From NCBI GenBank assembly GCA_965228435.1, contig OZ245818.1:3968001-4032000 (forward strand): DNA of 64,000 bases, read 5' to 3'. Each line of letters opens with the position of its first letter. Positions within the stretch are counted from its first letter, which is position 1. This stretch comes from Hoeflea_A sp965228435 (GTDB lineage: Bacteria; Pseudomonadota; Alphaproteobacteria; Rhizobiales; Rhizobiaceae). Position numbers and translations under genes: made by a program. Under the pieces are notes generated by a model. It made no database searches. It had not been told where the DNA came from and saw only the letters and a list, made by a program, of their open reading frames with translations. This document shows positions 8,841-18,317 of the stretch, piece by piece.

Positions 8841-9629
8841 ATGCTGGCCGGCATGGCTCTGAGTTGGTTGAATTCCTCCCGCTTGTCAATCGGCCGGGAA
8901 TTTCAGCGGACCGCGGCAGCGGTCGCCAATGTGATCTATCCACCCGTCTGTCTCGGTTGTGGGGTGATGGTTGGCGCCCATGGTGGGGTTTGCTCGCGCT
9001 GTTGGGGCGATCTGCGGCAGTTCGAAAAGCCCTGGTGCGACGTTATGGGAACGCCGTTTGCCCATAAGCACGGCGACGGTGCCGTTTGTGCAGAGGCGAT
9101 TGCTGATCCGCCGCCTTTCGCACATGCCCGATCCGCGGTGCATTATGATGACCTTGCTCGGAGACTGGTGCACCGTTTGAAGTACATGGACAGGACGGAT
9201 TTGGCTCCTGTCATGGCTGACTGGATGACCCGAGCCGGGCAGGAAGTGATCGACAAAAGCGAATATCTGATTTCCGTGCCGCTGCATCGGCGCCGCTTTC
9301 TCGCGCGTCGCTATAACCAATCTGCAGAGCTTGCCCGCGCTCTCTCAACGCGAACAAGCCTGCCTTACTTGTCCGGTGCGCTGGTGCGAAAACGGGCCAC
9401 CCGTTCGCAGGTAGGTCTTGGCATCAATGCCCGCGCAGACAATGTACGGGGTGCTTTCGTCGTGCCGGAAGCCGAGAAAGCGCGATTGTTGGGTCGCAAC
9501 CTGTTGCTCGTCGACGATGTCTACACAACCGGTGTAACGGTCAAGTCGGCGACCACCACATTGCTGCGCGCTGGTGCGGAAAGCGTTTGCGTCTTGACCT
9601 TTGCGAGGGTTGCCCCGGAACAGGAGTAA
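8841..9629 (+). CDS. ComF family protein (double zinc ribbon and phosphoribosyltransferase-like)
   Basis: A 262-residue protein with an N-terminal zinc ribbon (PPVCLGCG and CSRCW at residues 34-55) and a C-terminal type I phosphoribosyltransferase fold. The PRPP-loop motif LLLVDDVYTTGVTV is near residue 225, and the RRYNQSAELARAL segment is diagnostic of ComF. Homologs act in DNA uptake in naturally competent bacteria; in alphaproteobacteria the role is not settled. An alternative ATG lies at 8853. grxC follows after 55 bases. Confidence 0.92.
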   Translation: MLAGMALSWLNSSRLSIGREFQRTAAAVANVIYPPVCLGCGVMVGAHGGVCSRCWGDLRQFEKPWCDVMGTPFAHKHGDGAVCAEAIADPPPFAHARSAVHYDDLARRLVHRLKYMDRTDLAPVMADWMTRAGQEVIDKSEYLISVPLHRRRFLARRYNQSAELARALSTRTSLPYLSGALVRKRATRSQVGLGINARADNVRGAFVVPEAEKARLLGRNLLLVDDVYTTGVTVKSATTTLLRAGAESVCVLTFARVAPEQE

Positions 9630-9684
9630 ACACTATATGAGAGAATTGCTCGGGCTGACCTTGCGAACCGAAACGGAGAATTGC

Positions 9685-9948
9685 ATGGCCAACGTGACCA
9701 TCTATACACGCCAGTTTTGCGGATTTTGCACCGCCGCGAAAAGGCTCCTCGATAACAAGGGAGTGAGCTACAGCGAGCACGATGCGACGTTTTCTGCGGA
9801 TCTGCGCAAGGAGATGGTGCAGAAGGCCGGCGGTCGCTCGACCTTTCCGCAGATTTTCATCGGTGACATTCATGTTGGTGGATGCGATGAACTCCATGCG
9901 CTGGAACGTGGTGGGAAACTCGACCAGTTGCTACAGTCGGCTGCTTGA
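9685..9948 (+). CDS. grxC: Glutaredoxin 3
   Basis: An 87-residue thioredoxin-fold protein that reduces disulfides with glutathione. The active site is CGFC (residues 11-14, after IYTRQF), so it is dithiol, unlike monothiol CGFS glutaredoxins. TFPQIFIGDIHVGGCDEL supplies the cis-Pro and glutathione-binding loop. ATG at 9685 is preceded by GGAG. It lies between comF and the nitrilase-family gene, 9 bases before the latter, so they are likely co-transcribed. Confidence 0.96.
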   Translation: MANVTIYTRQFCGFCTAAKRLLDNKGVSYSEHDATFSADLRKEMVQKAGGRSTFPQIFIGDIHVGGCDELHALERGGKLDQLLQSAA

Positions 9949-9957
9949 GGAGACGTC

Positions 9958-10824
9958 ATGAAAACCGGTCCTTTCAAAGCCGCAGCCGTTCAGATGCGAT
10001 CGGGAACCGACCCGGCTCGCAACATCGCCGACATGGAAGCGCTGGTGTGTGAAGCAGCGGCGGCCGGTGCTGACTATATCCAGACCCCGGAGATGACGGG
10101 CGCCCTCGTGCGCCATAAGTCGGAGCTGCTTGACATCCTCAGGGATGAGGCTTCCGACCCTGTTGTTGCTGCCGCCGCCGGCCTGGCAGCGCGACATCGT
10201 GTTCATCTGCATGTCGGGTCGACGGCAATTGCCGTTGACGGCGGCAAAGTCGCAAATCGCGGATTTCTGTTTGCGCCCGATGGCAGCATCATTACCCGGT
10301 ATGACAAGATTCACATGTTCGATGTCGATCTGGACAATGGCGAGAGCTGGCGAGAGAGCGCTACCTATGAGGCCGGGACGGCTGGCAAGGTGGTCGATCT
10401 GCCGTTTGCCCGCTTGGGTTTCGCCATCTGCTACGATCTGAGGTTTCCGAATCTGTTCCGGCAGGAAGCGATGGCCGGAGCCGAGGTGCTGAGCCTTCCC
10501 GCCGCCTTTACACGCCAGACCGGGCAGGCACATTGGCATGTCCTTGTGCGCGCCCGCGCGATCGAAAATGGTGCCTTCATCATCGCTGCCGCCCAGGGCG
10601 GTGACCATGAGGACGGACGTGAGACCTATGGGCATTCGATAATCGTGGATCCGTGGGGCAAGGTCCTTGCCGAGGCCGAGCATGACGAGCCCGCGGTCGT
10701 GCTGGCCGAGATCGATCGCCAAGCCAGTGCGCAGGCGCGGCAGAAAATCCCGAATTTACGCAATCAAAAGTCATTTGCGATAGAACAGATCGAAGCGGCA
10801 GCAATCGCGAAAGAGCCTGCATGA
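9958..10824 (+). CDS. Carbon-nitrogen hydrolase (nitrilase superfamily, Nit-type amidase)
   Basis: A 288-residue enzyme with the Glu-Lys-Cys catalytic triad: Glu45 in TPEMTG, Lys117 in RYDKIHMFD and Cys158 in FAICYDLRFP. The layout is that of the Nit1/Nit2 and omega-amidase branch. Homologs remove deaminated glutathione or 2-oxoglutaramate as metabolite repair; the location beside glutaredoxin would fit a glutathione-repair role, but that is inference. It overlaps DUF1178 by 4 bases (ATGA), so the two are translationally coupled. Confidence 0.92.
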   Translation: MKTGPFKAAAVQMRSGTDPARNIADMEALVCEAAAAGADYIQTPEMTGALVRHKSELLDILRDEASDPVVAAAAGLAARHRVHLHVGSTAIAVDGGKVANRGFLFAPDGSIITRYDKIHMFDVDLDNGESWRESATYEAGTAGKVVDLPFARLGFAICYDLRFPNLFRQEAMAGAEVLSLPAAFTRQTGQAHWHVLVRARAIENGAFIIAAAQGGDHEDGRETYGHSIIVDPWGKVLAEAEHDEPAVVLAEIDRQASAQARQKIPNLRNQKSFAIEQIEAAAIAKEPA

Positions 10825-11249
10825 TCCGATTCAACCTTATCTGCGACGAACATCACGAGTTCGAAGGCTGGTTTGCCAGCAGTACCGATTTCGACGATCA
10901 ATCGGAACGCGGCCTGGTGAGCTGTCCGCATTGCGGGTCGGAGAAGGTTGAAAAGGGGCTCATGGCTCCGTCGGTTTCAACGTCAAGGAAGAAGGAAGCC
11001 TCAACCCGCCTTGCCATGAACACGACGCAGAAGGCGGCGCTGGAACAATTGCGCCAGGCCGTGAAAACGATCCGGGATAACTCGGAGGATGTGGGGCGTC
11101 GGTTTCCAGAGGAAGCCCGTAAAATTCACTACGGTGAATCCGAGGAACGGGGCATTATCGGCCAGGCCAACACCGAAGAGGTCAAGGCGCTGGTGGAGGA
11201 GGGTGTTGGTATCGCGCCCCTGCCGGATCTGCCCGAAGAAAAAAACTGA
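10821..11249 (+). CDS. DUF1178 family protein
   Basis: A 142-residue protein that begins MIRFNLICDEHHEFEGWFASS and carries a rubredoxin-like metal site: a Cys/His pair near the start and CPHCGS around residue 37. This matches the DUF1178 family, widespread in alpha- and betaproteobacteria and without known function. It is coupled to the upstream nitrilase-family gene. Its stop codon abuts the stop codon of the convergent ubiG. Confidence 0.93.
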   Translation: MIRFNLICDEHHEFEGWFASSTDFDDQSERGLVSCPHCGSEKVEKGLMAPSVSTSRKKEASTRLAMNTTQKAALEQLRQAVKTIRDNSEDVGRRFPEEARKIHYGESEERGIIGQANTEEVKALVEEGVGIAPLPDLPEEKN

Positions 11250-12002
11250 TCAGGCTTTTTCGGGCCTGGCCGCCAGCATCATGTAATTGACGTCCATGTC
11301 GCGCGACAGGTTCCAACTGTCCGACAACGGATTGAAAAAGACGCCGGTACGATCCGTGATCCCCATTCCGGCCGAAGCGAGCGGCCGTTCGATCTCTTCA
11401 GGACGAACCAGACGGTCATACTGATGGGTGCCTCGCGGCAACCAGCGCAGGACATACTCTGCACCGACAATGGCCAACGCCAATGCCTTCAAGGTGCGGT
11501 TGATGGTGGCGATGAACATCAGTCCGCCCGGTTTGACCATGCTGGCACAGGAGGACAGGAAAAGGTCGACATCGGCCACATGCTCCACGACCTCCATGTT
11601 CAAGACCACATCGAACGTCTCGCCCGCAGCAGCCAGGTTTTCTGCGGTCTCGGCCCGGTAGTCGATGGTCAGTCCCGATTGTTCGGCGTGGATCTTGGCG
11701 ATTTCGATGTTGGTTTGCGATGCATCCGCACCGACGACCTCCGCACCCATGCGAACCATTGGCTCGCAAAGCAATCCGCCGCCGCAGCCGATGTCGAGAA
11801 AGCGCAATCCGGAAAGCGGTTGTGGCGATTTGGGATCACGGCCGAAATGGGCACAGACCTGATCGCGGATATAGGTCAGCCGCACAGGATTGAACTTGTG
11901 CAGGGGACGGAACTTTCCCGTCGGATCCCACCATTCGGACGCCATGGCTGAAAAGCGATCGACCTCGACCTGATCGATTGTTGATTGGGTTTCGGCGGTC
12001 AT
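11250..12002 (-). CDS. ubiG: Ubiquinone biosynthesis O-methyltransferase UbiG
   Basis: A 250-residue SAM methyltransferase that carries out both O-methylations of the ubiquinone ring. The N-terminus (VDRFSAMASEWWDPTGKF, then RPLHKFNPVRLTYI) and the SAM site LDIGCGGGLLCEPMVRMGAEV are hallmark UbiG sequence. MEVVEHVADVDLFL and the GTHQYDRLVRPEE loop also match. It is divergent from lysC, with about 220 bases between, and convergent with DUF1178. Confidence 0.98.
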   Translation of the reverse strand: MTAETQSTIDQVEVDRFSAMASEWWDPTGKFRPLHKFNPVRLTYIRDQVCAHFGRDPKSPQPLSGLRFLDIGCGGGLLCEPMVRMGAEVVGADASQTNIEIAKIHAEQSGLTIDYRAETAENLAAAGETFDVVLNMEVVEHVADVDLFLSSCASMVKPGGLMFIATINRTLKALALAIVGAEYVLRWLPRGTHQYDRLVRPEEIERPLASAGMGITDRTGVFFNPLSDSWNLSRDMDVNYMMLAARPEKA

Positions 12003-12155
12003 GGCGGCTTCCCCGGTTGCGCAAGCTCCATGTCAAGTCGGCCGACTGTGGTTGGAAGTCAAGCGGCAAGACAAAATACCGCAGTTGTGCCTTCGTTGCG
12101 CAATGGCCGACCATTCTTGCAGGCTGCCGGCTTTTTTTGTATGAGGGCCGCGATG

Positions 12156-12182
12156 CCGCTCTTGCCAAGGAGCGGTTTTTTA
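12156..12182 (+). terminator. Intrinsic terminator in the lysC leader
   Basis: CCGCTC at 12156-12161 pairs with GAGCGG at 12170-12175, with two more inner pairs, and is followed at once by a run of seven T. It sits about 40 bases before the lysC ATG and reads in the direction of lysC. No gene lies between the divergent ubiG start and this site, so it can only end a short leader or small RNA. A second T-run follows a GC-rich stretch at 12132-12138. This suggests attenuation of lysC or a small independent transcript. Confidence 0.65.
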
Positions 12183-12222
12183 ATTGTCCCGACCAGCTGT
12201 CCTGGGAGTACCGGTTCGTCCG

Positions 12223-13476
12223 ATGGCCCGCATCGTCATGAAATTCGGCGGCACGTCTGTTGCCGATCTGGAGCGTATCCGCAACGTCGCGCGCCACGTC
12301 AAACGGGAGGTGGACTGTGGCCATGAGGTTGCGGTCGTCGTGTCGGCGATGGCCGGCCGCACCAACGAACTCGTGGCCTGGACGCGGGAGGCTTCTCCGC
12401 TGCACGATGCGCGCGAATACGACACCGTCGTCTCAGCCGGCGAGCAGGTGACGTCCGGTCTTCTGGCGATCGTGTTGCAATCGATGGGGATCAATGCCCG
12501 ATCCTGGCAGGGCTGGCAGATTCCAATTCGCACCAACAATGCCCATGGCGCGGCCAGAATCCAGGAAATCGACGGAAGCGACCTGATCCGCCGCTTCGGT
12601 GAAGGCCAGGTGGCTGTCGTATCGGGTTTCCAGGGCATAGGGCCGGACAATCGCGTTGCTACGCTCGGTCGCGGCGGGTCCGATACCAGTGCGGTGGCGC
12701 TGGCGGCAGCGCTGAACGCCGATCGCTGCGATATCTATACCGACGTGGATGGCGTCTATACGACCGATCCGCGCATTGAACCGGCGGCGCGACGGTTGAA
12801 GAAGGTTGCTTTCGAGGAAATGCTCGAACTGGCGTCGCTCGGTGCCAAGGTGCTCCAAGTCCGATCCGTCGAACTGGCCATGGTGCACAAGGTGCGAACT
12901 TTCGTGCGGTCCAGTTTTGCAGAACCGGATGCGCCGGGTATGGGCGATTTCGACAACCCGCCGGGAACGCTGATTTGTGATGAGGACGAGATCGTGGAAC
13001 AGGAAGTCGTAACCGGTATTGCCTACACCAAGGACGAAGCCCAGATCTCGCTGCGCCGTGTCGCTGACAGACCGGGCGTTTCAGCGTCCATTTTCGGGCC
13101 ACTATCGGAATCCCATATCAACGTCGACATGATCGTCCAGAACACGTCGGAGGATGGTTCGTCCACGGACATCACGTTCACCATACCGACCGGCGACATG
13201 GAAAAGGCGATGGCTGTTCTTGAACAGGCCAAGGAGCAAGTCGGCTACGACGTGCTGCAGAGCGAATCCGGGTTGGTCAAGGTTTCCGTCATCGGCATCG
13301 GCATGCGCAGTCATGCCGGTGTTGCGGCCACCGCCTTCAAGGCGCTTGCCGAGAAAGCGATCAACATCAAGGCAATCACCACATCGGAGATCAAGATTTC
13401 GATCCTGATCGACGGCCCCTATGCCGAGTTGGCCGTCCGGACTTTGCATTCGGTCTACGGGCTGGATAAAACATAA
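12223..13476 (+). CDS. lysC: Aspartate kinase
   Basis: This 417-residue enzyme phosphorylates aspartate, the first step to lysine, threonine, methionine and diaminopimelate. The N-terminal MARIVMKFGGTSVAD contains the KFGGTS nucleotide loop; GRGGSDTSAVALA and DIYTDVDGVYTTDPR mark the kinase core. Two ACT domains occupy about residues 265-415. The ATG at 12223 starts the canonical sequence; the frame is open from a TTG at 12184. GGGAG lies 14 bases upstream, a rather long gap. An intrinsic terminator just upstream suggests leader control. ptsP follows after 102 bases. Confidence 0.98.
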   Translation: MARIVMKFGGTSVADLERIRNVARHVKREVDCGHEVAVVVSAMAGRTNELVAWTREASPLHDAREYDTVVSAGEQVTSGLLAIVLQSMGINARSWQGWQIPIRTNNAHGAARIQEIDGSDLIRRFGEGQVAVVSGFQGIGPDNRVATLGRGGSDTSAVALAAALNADRCDIYTDVDGVYTTDPRIEPAARRLKKVAFEEMLELASLGAKVLQVRSVELAMVHKVRTFVRSSFAEPDAPGMGDFDNPPGTLICDEDEIVEQEVVTGIAYTKDEAQISLRRVADRPGVSASIFGPLSESHINVDMIVQNTSEDGSSTDITFTIPTGDMEKAMAVLEQAKEQVGYDVLQSESGLVKVSVIGIGMRSHAGVAATAFKALAEKAINIKAITTSEIKISILIDGPYAELAVRTLHSVYGLDKT

Positions 13477-13578
13477 GGGCAGGAACGCTGGGCGCCGATC
13501 GCCGCGGATTGGTGCCGTAGGGACGGTCGGACATTGCCAGGCCGCGCCCAGGCGTTCGAGACGAGGAGCAAAATCGCG

Positions 13579-15846
13579 ATGAGAGACCCGTCGGCGGGAC
13601 CACGCGTCCTGCTGAAACGATTGCGCGAATTGATGGCGGAGCCGCTGGAGCCTCAGGACCGCCTGGACCAGATCGTGCGCCAGATTGCCCAGAACATGGT
13701 GGCCGAGGTCTGCTCCTTCTACGTTCTGCGAGCGGATGGTATTCTCGAACTCTACGCTACCGAGGGCCTGAATCCGGGCGCCGTTCACCTGGCCCAACTG
13801 AAGATGGGGCAGGGGCTCGTCGGCACCATTGCTGCCGGTGCGCGGCCGCTCAGCCTGTCGGATGCGCAATCGCACCCGGCCTTTACCTATCTGCCGGAGA
13901 CCGGCGAAGAAGCGTATCATTCCTTCCTCGGTGTGCCGATCCTTCGGGCCGGCCGGACCCTGGGTGTGCTGGTCGTCCAGAACAAGGCCAAGCGCAACTA
14001 CCGCGACGACGAGCTTGAAGCGCTCGAAACAACCGCCATGGTGCTGGCGGAAATGATCGCGACCGGTGATCTCAAAAAGGTCACCCGCCCCGGCCTCGAA
14101 CTCGATCTCAGCCGGTCCGTCACCATCGACGGTGATGCCTATAGCGAGGGGATCGGGCTTGGCCATGTTGTGCTGCATGAGCCGCGGATCGTCGTGACCG
14201 AACTGCTCAATGACGATATCGATGCGGAGATCGCCCGGCTCGAAGAAGCGCTTGGTTCCCTTCGCATATCGATCGACGACATGCTGTCTCGACGGGATGT
14301 GTCGATGGAAGGCGAGCACCGGGCAGTGCTTGAGGCCTATCGCATGTTCGCCCACGACCGGGGTTGGGTGCGCAAGCTGGAGGAAGCTATTGGCAACGGC
14401 CTGACCGCGGAAGCGGCGGTCGAGAAGGTACAGAGCGACATGCGGGCGCGCATGATCCACATGACGGATCCTTATCTGCGCGAGCGCCTGCACGATTTTG
14501 ACGACCTGGCCAACCGTCTCCTGCGGCAGCTCACCGGCTTCAGCGCCAAGATGCAGCAGGAGGGCTTTCCGGATTCCGCGATCATCGTCGCCCGGGCGAT
14601 GGGAGCAGCGGAACTGCTGGATTACGACCGGCCCAAGATCCGCGGTCTTGTGCTGGAAGAGGGGGCCGTCACCAGCCACGTGGTTATCGTGGCTCGAGCC
14701 ATGGGTATTCCGGTTGTCGGCCAGGCCTCCGGCATCGTCTCCCTGACCGAAAGCGGTGATCCGATCATTGCCGACGGCGATGACGGCAAGGTCCATCTGC
14801 GGCCGATGGCGGAAGTTGAGGAAGCCTATGCGGAAAAAGTCCGTTTCAGCGCCCGTCGCCAGGAACAGTTCCGCGCTCTGCGCGAGGTCGATGCCGTCAC
14901 GCGGGACGGTGTGCCGATCACCCTGCAGATGAATGCCGGCCTTCTGGTCGACCTGCCGCAGTTGGAGGAGTCCGGTGCCAGCGGTGTCGGCCTGTTTCGA
15001 ACCGAGCTGCAGTTCATGATCGCCTCCACGATGCCAAAGGTGGAGGAGCAGGAGCGGTTCTACCGATCCGCCCTGAAACAGGCCGCCGGCAAACCGATCA
15101 CCTTTCGGGCACTCGATATCGGTGGCGACAAGGTCATTCCGTATCTGCGTGCGGCGCATGAAGAAAACCCGGCACTCGGCTGGCGCGCCGTGCGTCTGGC
15201 GCTCGACCGTCCGGGGATCTTGCGCACTCAGTTGCGCGCGCTGCTGCGGGCAACGGCCGGGATGGAACTCAAGCTGATGTTCCCGATGGTGGCGGAGATC
15301 TCCGAACTGCGGGCCGCCCGTGCCCTGATCCACAAGGAAGTCGGCCATCTTTCGCGTTTTGGCTATGACCTGCCGCGGCGGATCGAAGTTGGGGCGATGC
15401 TCGAAGTGCCAAGTCTGATGTGGCAGCTCGACGAGCTGATGGACGAGGCGGATTTCGTGTCCGTTGGCTCCAACGACCTGTTCCAGTTCACCATGGCTGC
15501 CGATCGCGGCAATGCCCGCGTGAGCGGCCGCTTTGACCCGTTGGGTCGCACGTTCCTGAGATTGCTGCGGCAGATCGTGGTTGCAGCCGAAGCACGTGAG
15601 ACGCCGCTGACCTTGTGCGGCGAAATGGCCGGTCGGCCTCTGCCTGCCATGGCGCTTCTTGGCCTTGGGTTCCGCTCGATCTCGATGGCGCCTGCGGCCA
15701 TCGGACCGGTGAAGTCCATGCTGCTTTCGCTCGATGTCGAGAAACTGCAAGACGCGATGTTGCCGGCGCTGGACGAAGCCGATGGCAATTACACTTTGCG
15801 AGAGCTCCTGTCGGATTACGCCGACGCCAACTCTATCCCGCTTTAA
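13579..15846 (+). CDS. ptsP: Nitrogen-PTS enzyme I (PEP-protein phosphotransferase, EI-Ntr)
   Basis: A 755-residue protein with an N-terminal GAF sensor domain (about residues 1-150) and an enzyme I module that autophosphorylates from PEP. The phospho-histidine lies in GAVTSHVVIVARAMGIP, and the PEP-binding barrel shows GASGVGLFRTELQFM, FRALDIGGDK and SVGSNDLFQFTMAADR. It passes phosphate to NPr and EIIA-Ntr, linking nitrogen state (the GAF domain binds glutamine or 2-oxoglutarate in relatives) to metabolism. The ATG at 13579 has GAGGAG ten bases upstream. The lysC-ptsP-prfA order is conserved in rhizobia. Confidence 0.97.
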   Translation: MRDPSAGPRVLLKRLRELMAEPLEPQDRLDQIVRQIAQNMVAEVCSFYVLRADGILELYATEGLNPGAVHLAQLKMGQGLVGTIAAGARPLSLSDAQSHPAFTYLPETGEEAYHSFLGVPILRAGRTLGVLVVQNKAKRNYRDDELEALETTAMVLAEMIATGDLKKVTRPGLELDLSRSVTIDGDAYSEGIGLGHVVLHEPRIVVTELLNDDIDAEIARLEEALGSLRISIDDMLSRRDVSMEGEHRAVLEAYRMFAHDRGWVRKLEEAIGNGLTAEAAVEKVQSDMRARMIHMTDPYLRERLHDFDDLANRLLRQLTGFSAKMQQEGFPDSAIIVARAMGAAELLDYDRPKIRGLVLEEGAVTSHVVIVARAMGIPVVGQASGIVSLTESGDPIIADGDDGKVHLRPMAEVEEAYAEKVRFSARRQEQFRALREVDAVTRDGVPITLQMNAGLLVDLPQLEESGASGVGLFRTELQFMIASTMPKVEEQERFYRSALKQAAGKPITFRALDIGGDKVIPYLRAAHEENPALGWRAVRLALDRPGILRTQLRALLRATAGMELKLMFPMVAEISELRAARALIHKEVGHLSRFGYDLPRRIEVGAMLEVPSLMWQLDELMDEADFVSVGSNDLFQFTMAADRGNARVSGRFDPLGRTFLRLLRQIVVAAEARETPLTLCGEMAGRPLPAMALLGLGFRSISMAPAAIGPVKSMLLSLDVEKLQDAMLPALDEADGNYTLRELLSDYADANSIPL

Positions 15847-15864
15847 CCCGCCCAGGACGGTTCC

Positions 15865-16950
15865 ATGACCACTCTTCCATTGGAAAAGATGCGCGAACTC
15901 GAACGCCGGTTCGGTGAGATCGAAGCACGCATGGCGCAGGGGCCGGAGGCGGATGTCTATGTGAAACTGGCTTCGGAATATGCCGAGCTCGAGCCGGTGG
16001 TTGCGACCATCCGCACCTACGAGAAAACGGTGGGAGAGATCGGTGACCTGAACGCGCTGTTGGGCGAGACCGACATCGATGCCGAAATGCGCGAACTTGC
16101 GGAGCTTGAGCTGCCGGAGCTGGAAGATCGGCGGACGACGCTTGAAAAAGACATGCAGATCATGTTGCTGCCGAAAGACGCGGCGGACGACAAGAGTGCG
16201 ATCCTCGAGATTCGCGCCGGTACTGGCGGATCGGAAGCCGCCCTTTTTGCCGGCGATCTGTTTCGCATGTATGAGCGCTATGCGTCCTCGCGCGGCTGGA
16301 AAGTCGAGGTGATGAGCGCCAGTGAAGGGGAGGTCGGCGGCTATAAGGAAATCATCGCATCGATTACCGGCCGCGGCGTCTTTGCAAAGCTGAAGTTTGA
16401 ATCCGGAGTTCACCGCGTGCAACGGGTGCCGGAAACCGAGTCGGGCGGCCGCATTCACACCTCCGCCGCGACGGTCGCGGTCCTGCCCGAGGCGGAAGAC
16501 ATCGACATCGAAATCCGCAACGAGGATATCCGTATCGACACAATGCGGGCATCGGGCGCCGGCGGCCAGCACGTCAACACCACAGACTCGGCCGTGCGGC
16601 TCACGCACCTGCCGAGCGGAATTGTCGTGACCCAGTCGGAAAAGTCGCAGCACCAGAACCGGGCACGTGCCATGCAGATCCTGCGGGCGAGGCTGTTCGA
16701 TCTGGAACGTCAGAAGGTGGACAGCGAGCGCTCGGCGGAACGTCGCAGCCAGGTCGGGTCCGGTGACCGTTCCGAACGGATCCGTACCTACAATTTTCCC
16801 CAGGGCAGGGTGACCGACCACCGGATCAATCTGACACTCTACAAGCTCGATCGCATGATGGAGGGCGAGATCGACGAAGTGGTCGATGCCCTCATTGCCG
16901 ATCATCAGGCCGACTTGCTGGCATCGTTGGGAGAAACGCCCTCGTCATGA
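15865..16950 (+). CDS. prfA: Peptide chain release factor 1
   Basis: A 361-residue release factor that recognises UAA and UAG. The catalytic loop GAGGQHVN contains the GGQ motif that triggers peptidyl-tRNA hydrolysis, and the following SAVRLTHLPSGI is typical. The RF1 anticodon-like region precedes it. It overlaps prmC by 4 bases (ATGA). PrmC methylates the Gln of this GGQ motif, so enzyme and substrate are co-expressed. Confidence 0.98.
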   Translation: MTTLPLEKMRELERRFGEIEARMAQGPEADVYVKLASEYAELEPVVATIRTYEKTVGEIGDLNALLGETDIDAEMRELAELELPELEDRRTTLEKDMQIMLLPKDAADDKSAILEIRAGTGGSEAALFAGDLFRMYERYASSRGWKVEVMSASEGEVGGYKEIIASITGRGVFAKLKFESGVHRVQRVPETESGGRIHTSAATVAVLPEAEDIDIEIRNEDIRIDTMRASGAGGQHVNTTDSAVRLTHLPSGIVVTQSEKSQHQNRARAMQILRARLFDLERQKVDSERSAERRSQVGSGDRSERIRTYNFPQGRVTDHRINLTLYKLDRMMEGEIDEVVDALIADHQADLLASLGETPSS

Positions 16951-17861
16951 CCGCCGACACACGGGAACCGCTTTCGATAGGCGATCTCGTCGCGGAACTG
17001 AGATGCCGTTTCGAAGCCCACCGGATAGAGGGGGCCCATCAGGATGCGCGCCTGCTGATCGGTGGCATTCTCGATCTCGGTCTGACCGAATTGGTGCTTC
17101 ACACGGACCGGCTTGTCGGCGATCACGATATCCAACGCATCCATGCTGCCGCGGACCGACGATGCGCCGGCGCACCGGTGCACCGCATTCTGGGGCGCCG
17201 TGAATTCCATGGTCTCGATTTGCGGATCTCGCCGGCGACGTTGGAACCGCGGCCCGATACGGAAACACTCGTCGACGCCGTCATGCCCATCGGTCGCGAT
17301 GTGGCGCAACGAAAGGGCGACTGCCGCATTCTCGATCTCGGCACCGGCACAGGAGCCATTGGCCTGGCGTTGCTGGCCGGTATTTCCGAAGCAACCTGTG
17401 TTGCGACCGACATCAGCGACGAAGCGTTGACGACGGCTGAGAGCAATGCGGAACGCCTGGGCCTCTCCGACCGTTTCTCACCTTTGCTCAGTGATTGGTT
17501 TCAATCGGTGCAAGGCAGCTTCGATCTGATCGTGTCGAATCCGCCCTACATCCGGACAGCCGTTATTGCAGGTTTGGCCCGCGAGGTGCGGGAGCACGAT
17601 CCGGTTGCCGCTCTCGACGGCGGCACCGACGGTCTGAGTGCGTACCGGAAGATTGCCTCGGGCGCGGAGGCTCACTTGCGCCCGGACGCTCATGTCGCTG
17701 TTGAAATCGGCTTCGATCAGAGGCTTGACGTCACGGCGCTCTTTGACGCGCAGAACCTGGTCTGCCGATCGCAGGTCAAGGATCTCGGCGGGCGTGACAG
17801 GGCGCTTGTCTTTGCGCTTGGTGACCAACAATTGCCTCAAGTCGGGTCGCGCGATGGGTGA
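16947..17861 (+). CDS. prmC: Release factor glutamine N5-methyltransferase PrmC
   Basis: A 304-residue methyltransferase that modifies the Gln of the GGQ loop in release factors. The SAM site ILDLGTGTGAIGLALLA and the catalytic NPPYI motif (in FDLIVSNPPYIRTAV) are present. The N-terminal helical domain with APVHRILGRREFHG recognises the release factor. It starts within the prfA stop by 4 bases. A 456-base gap with no gene follows. Confidence 0.96.
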   Translation: MTADTREPLSIGDLVAELRCRFEAHRIEGAHQDARLLIGGILDLGLTELVLHTDRLVGDHDIQRIHAAADRRCAGAPVHRILGRREFHGLDLRISPATLEPRPDTETLVDAVMPIGRDVAQRKGDCRILDLGTGTGAIGLALLAGISEATCVATDISDEALTTAESNAERLGLSDRFSPLLSDWFQSVQGSFDLIVSNPPYIRTAVIAGLAREVREHDPVAALDGGTDGLSAYRKIASGAEAHLRPDAHVAVEIGFDQRLDVTALFDAQNLVCRSQVKDLGGRDRALVFALGDQQLPQVGSRDG

Positions 17862-18317
17862 AGTTTGCGGGGTGGTCGACTTGCAGATTTACAGGTCGTA
17901 CCTACATGTCGATGGAAGGGTCGCCGGCGGAAAAAGCAGCACATTTGCGAAGCCCTTAGGGGCTGACAAATCCGGTTCAGCGCCATCGTCCAAATGCCGT
18001 TTGTCGCGATGGGCACGGGCTGCAATGGCAGCAAATAAAAAAGCTTGGAATTGATGGCAAATCAGGCTAGTTTCCGATTGAGGCTGGACATGGTCATTGC
18101 CGTAAAGGTTATCCGATCCAGGATCGATTGCGGTTTCGCCTCGGTGAGCTCGAATTGACCACCAGCAACTAGCATCTGCCCATTGTATGAATGTGAAGCG
18201 GAAGAGCGCAAACGCACGTCATCGAATGATGTGCAGGTTGATAGCTGATAGCGAAATTCGACAGACGGTGCAGGCCGGTCAATCCTTATGAATGGACAAT
18301 AATCAGGTGAGTGACGT
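17862..18317 (+). other. Intergenic region between prmC and DUF4167 gene
   Basis: No open frame here looks coding on either strand. It contains a short hairpin (AGCCC/GGGCT) at 17951-17964 without a T-tract and a 13-base palindrome at 18114-18126 (CGATCC/GGATCG). The promoter of the DUF4167 gene must lie in the right half. I see no RNA gene that I recognise. Confidence 0.5.

Noticed and set aside
11232..11264. A-rich/T-rich inverted repeat (CCCGAA..TTCGGG) across the abutting DUF1178 and ubiG stops as a bidirectional terminator
   Set aside because: The T-run lies within the stem rather than after it on either strand, so it does not make a standard intrinsic terminator.
13102..16905. A 1267-codon open frame antisense to lysC, ptsP and prfA
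   Set aside because: It lies opposite three certain genes; long antisense frames are common in GC-rich DNA. The translation is rich in His, Arg and Gly with no domain.
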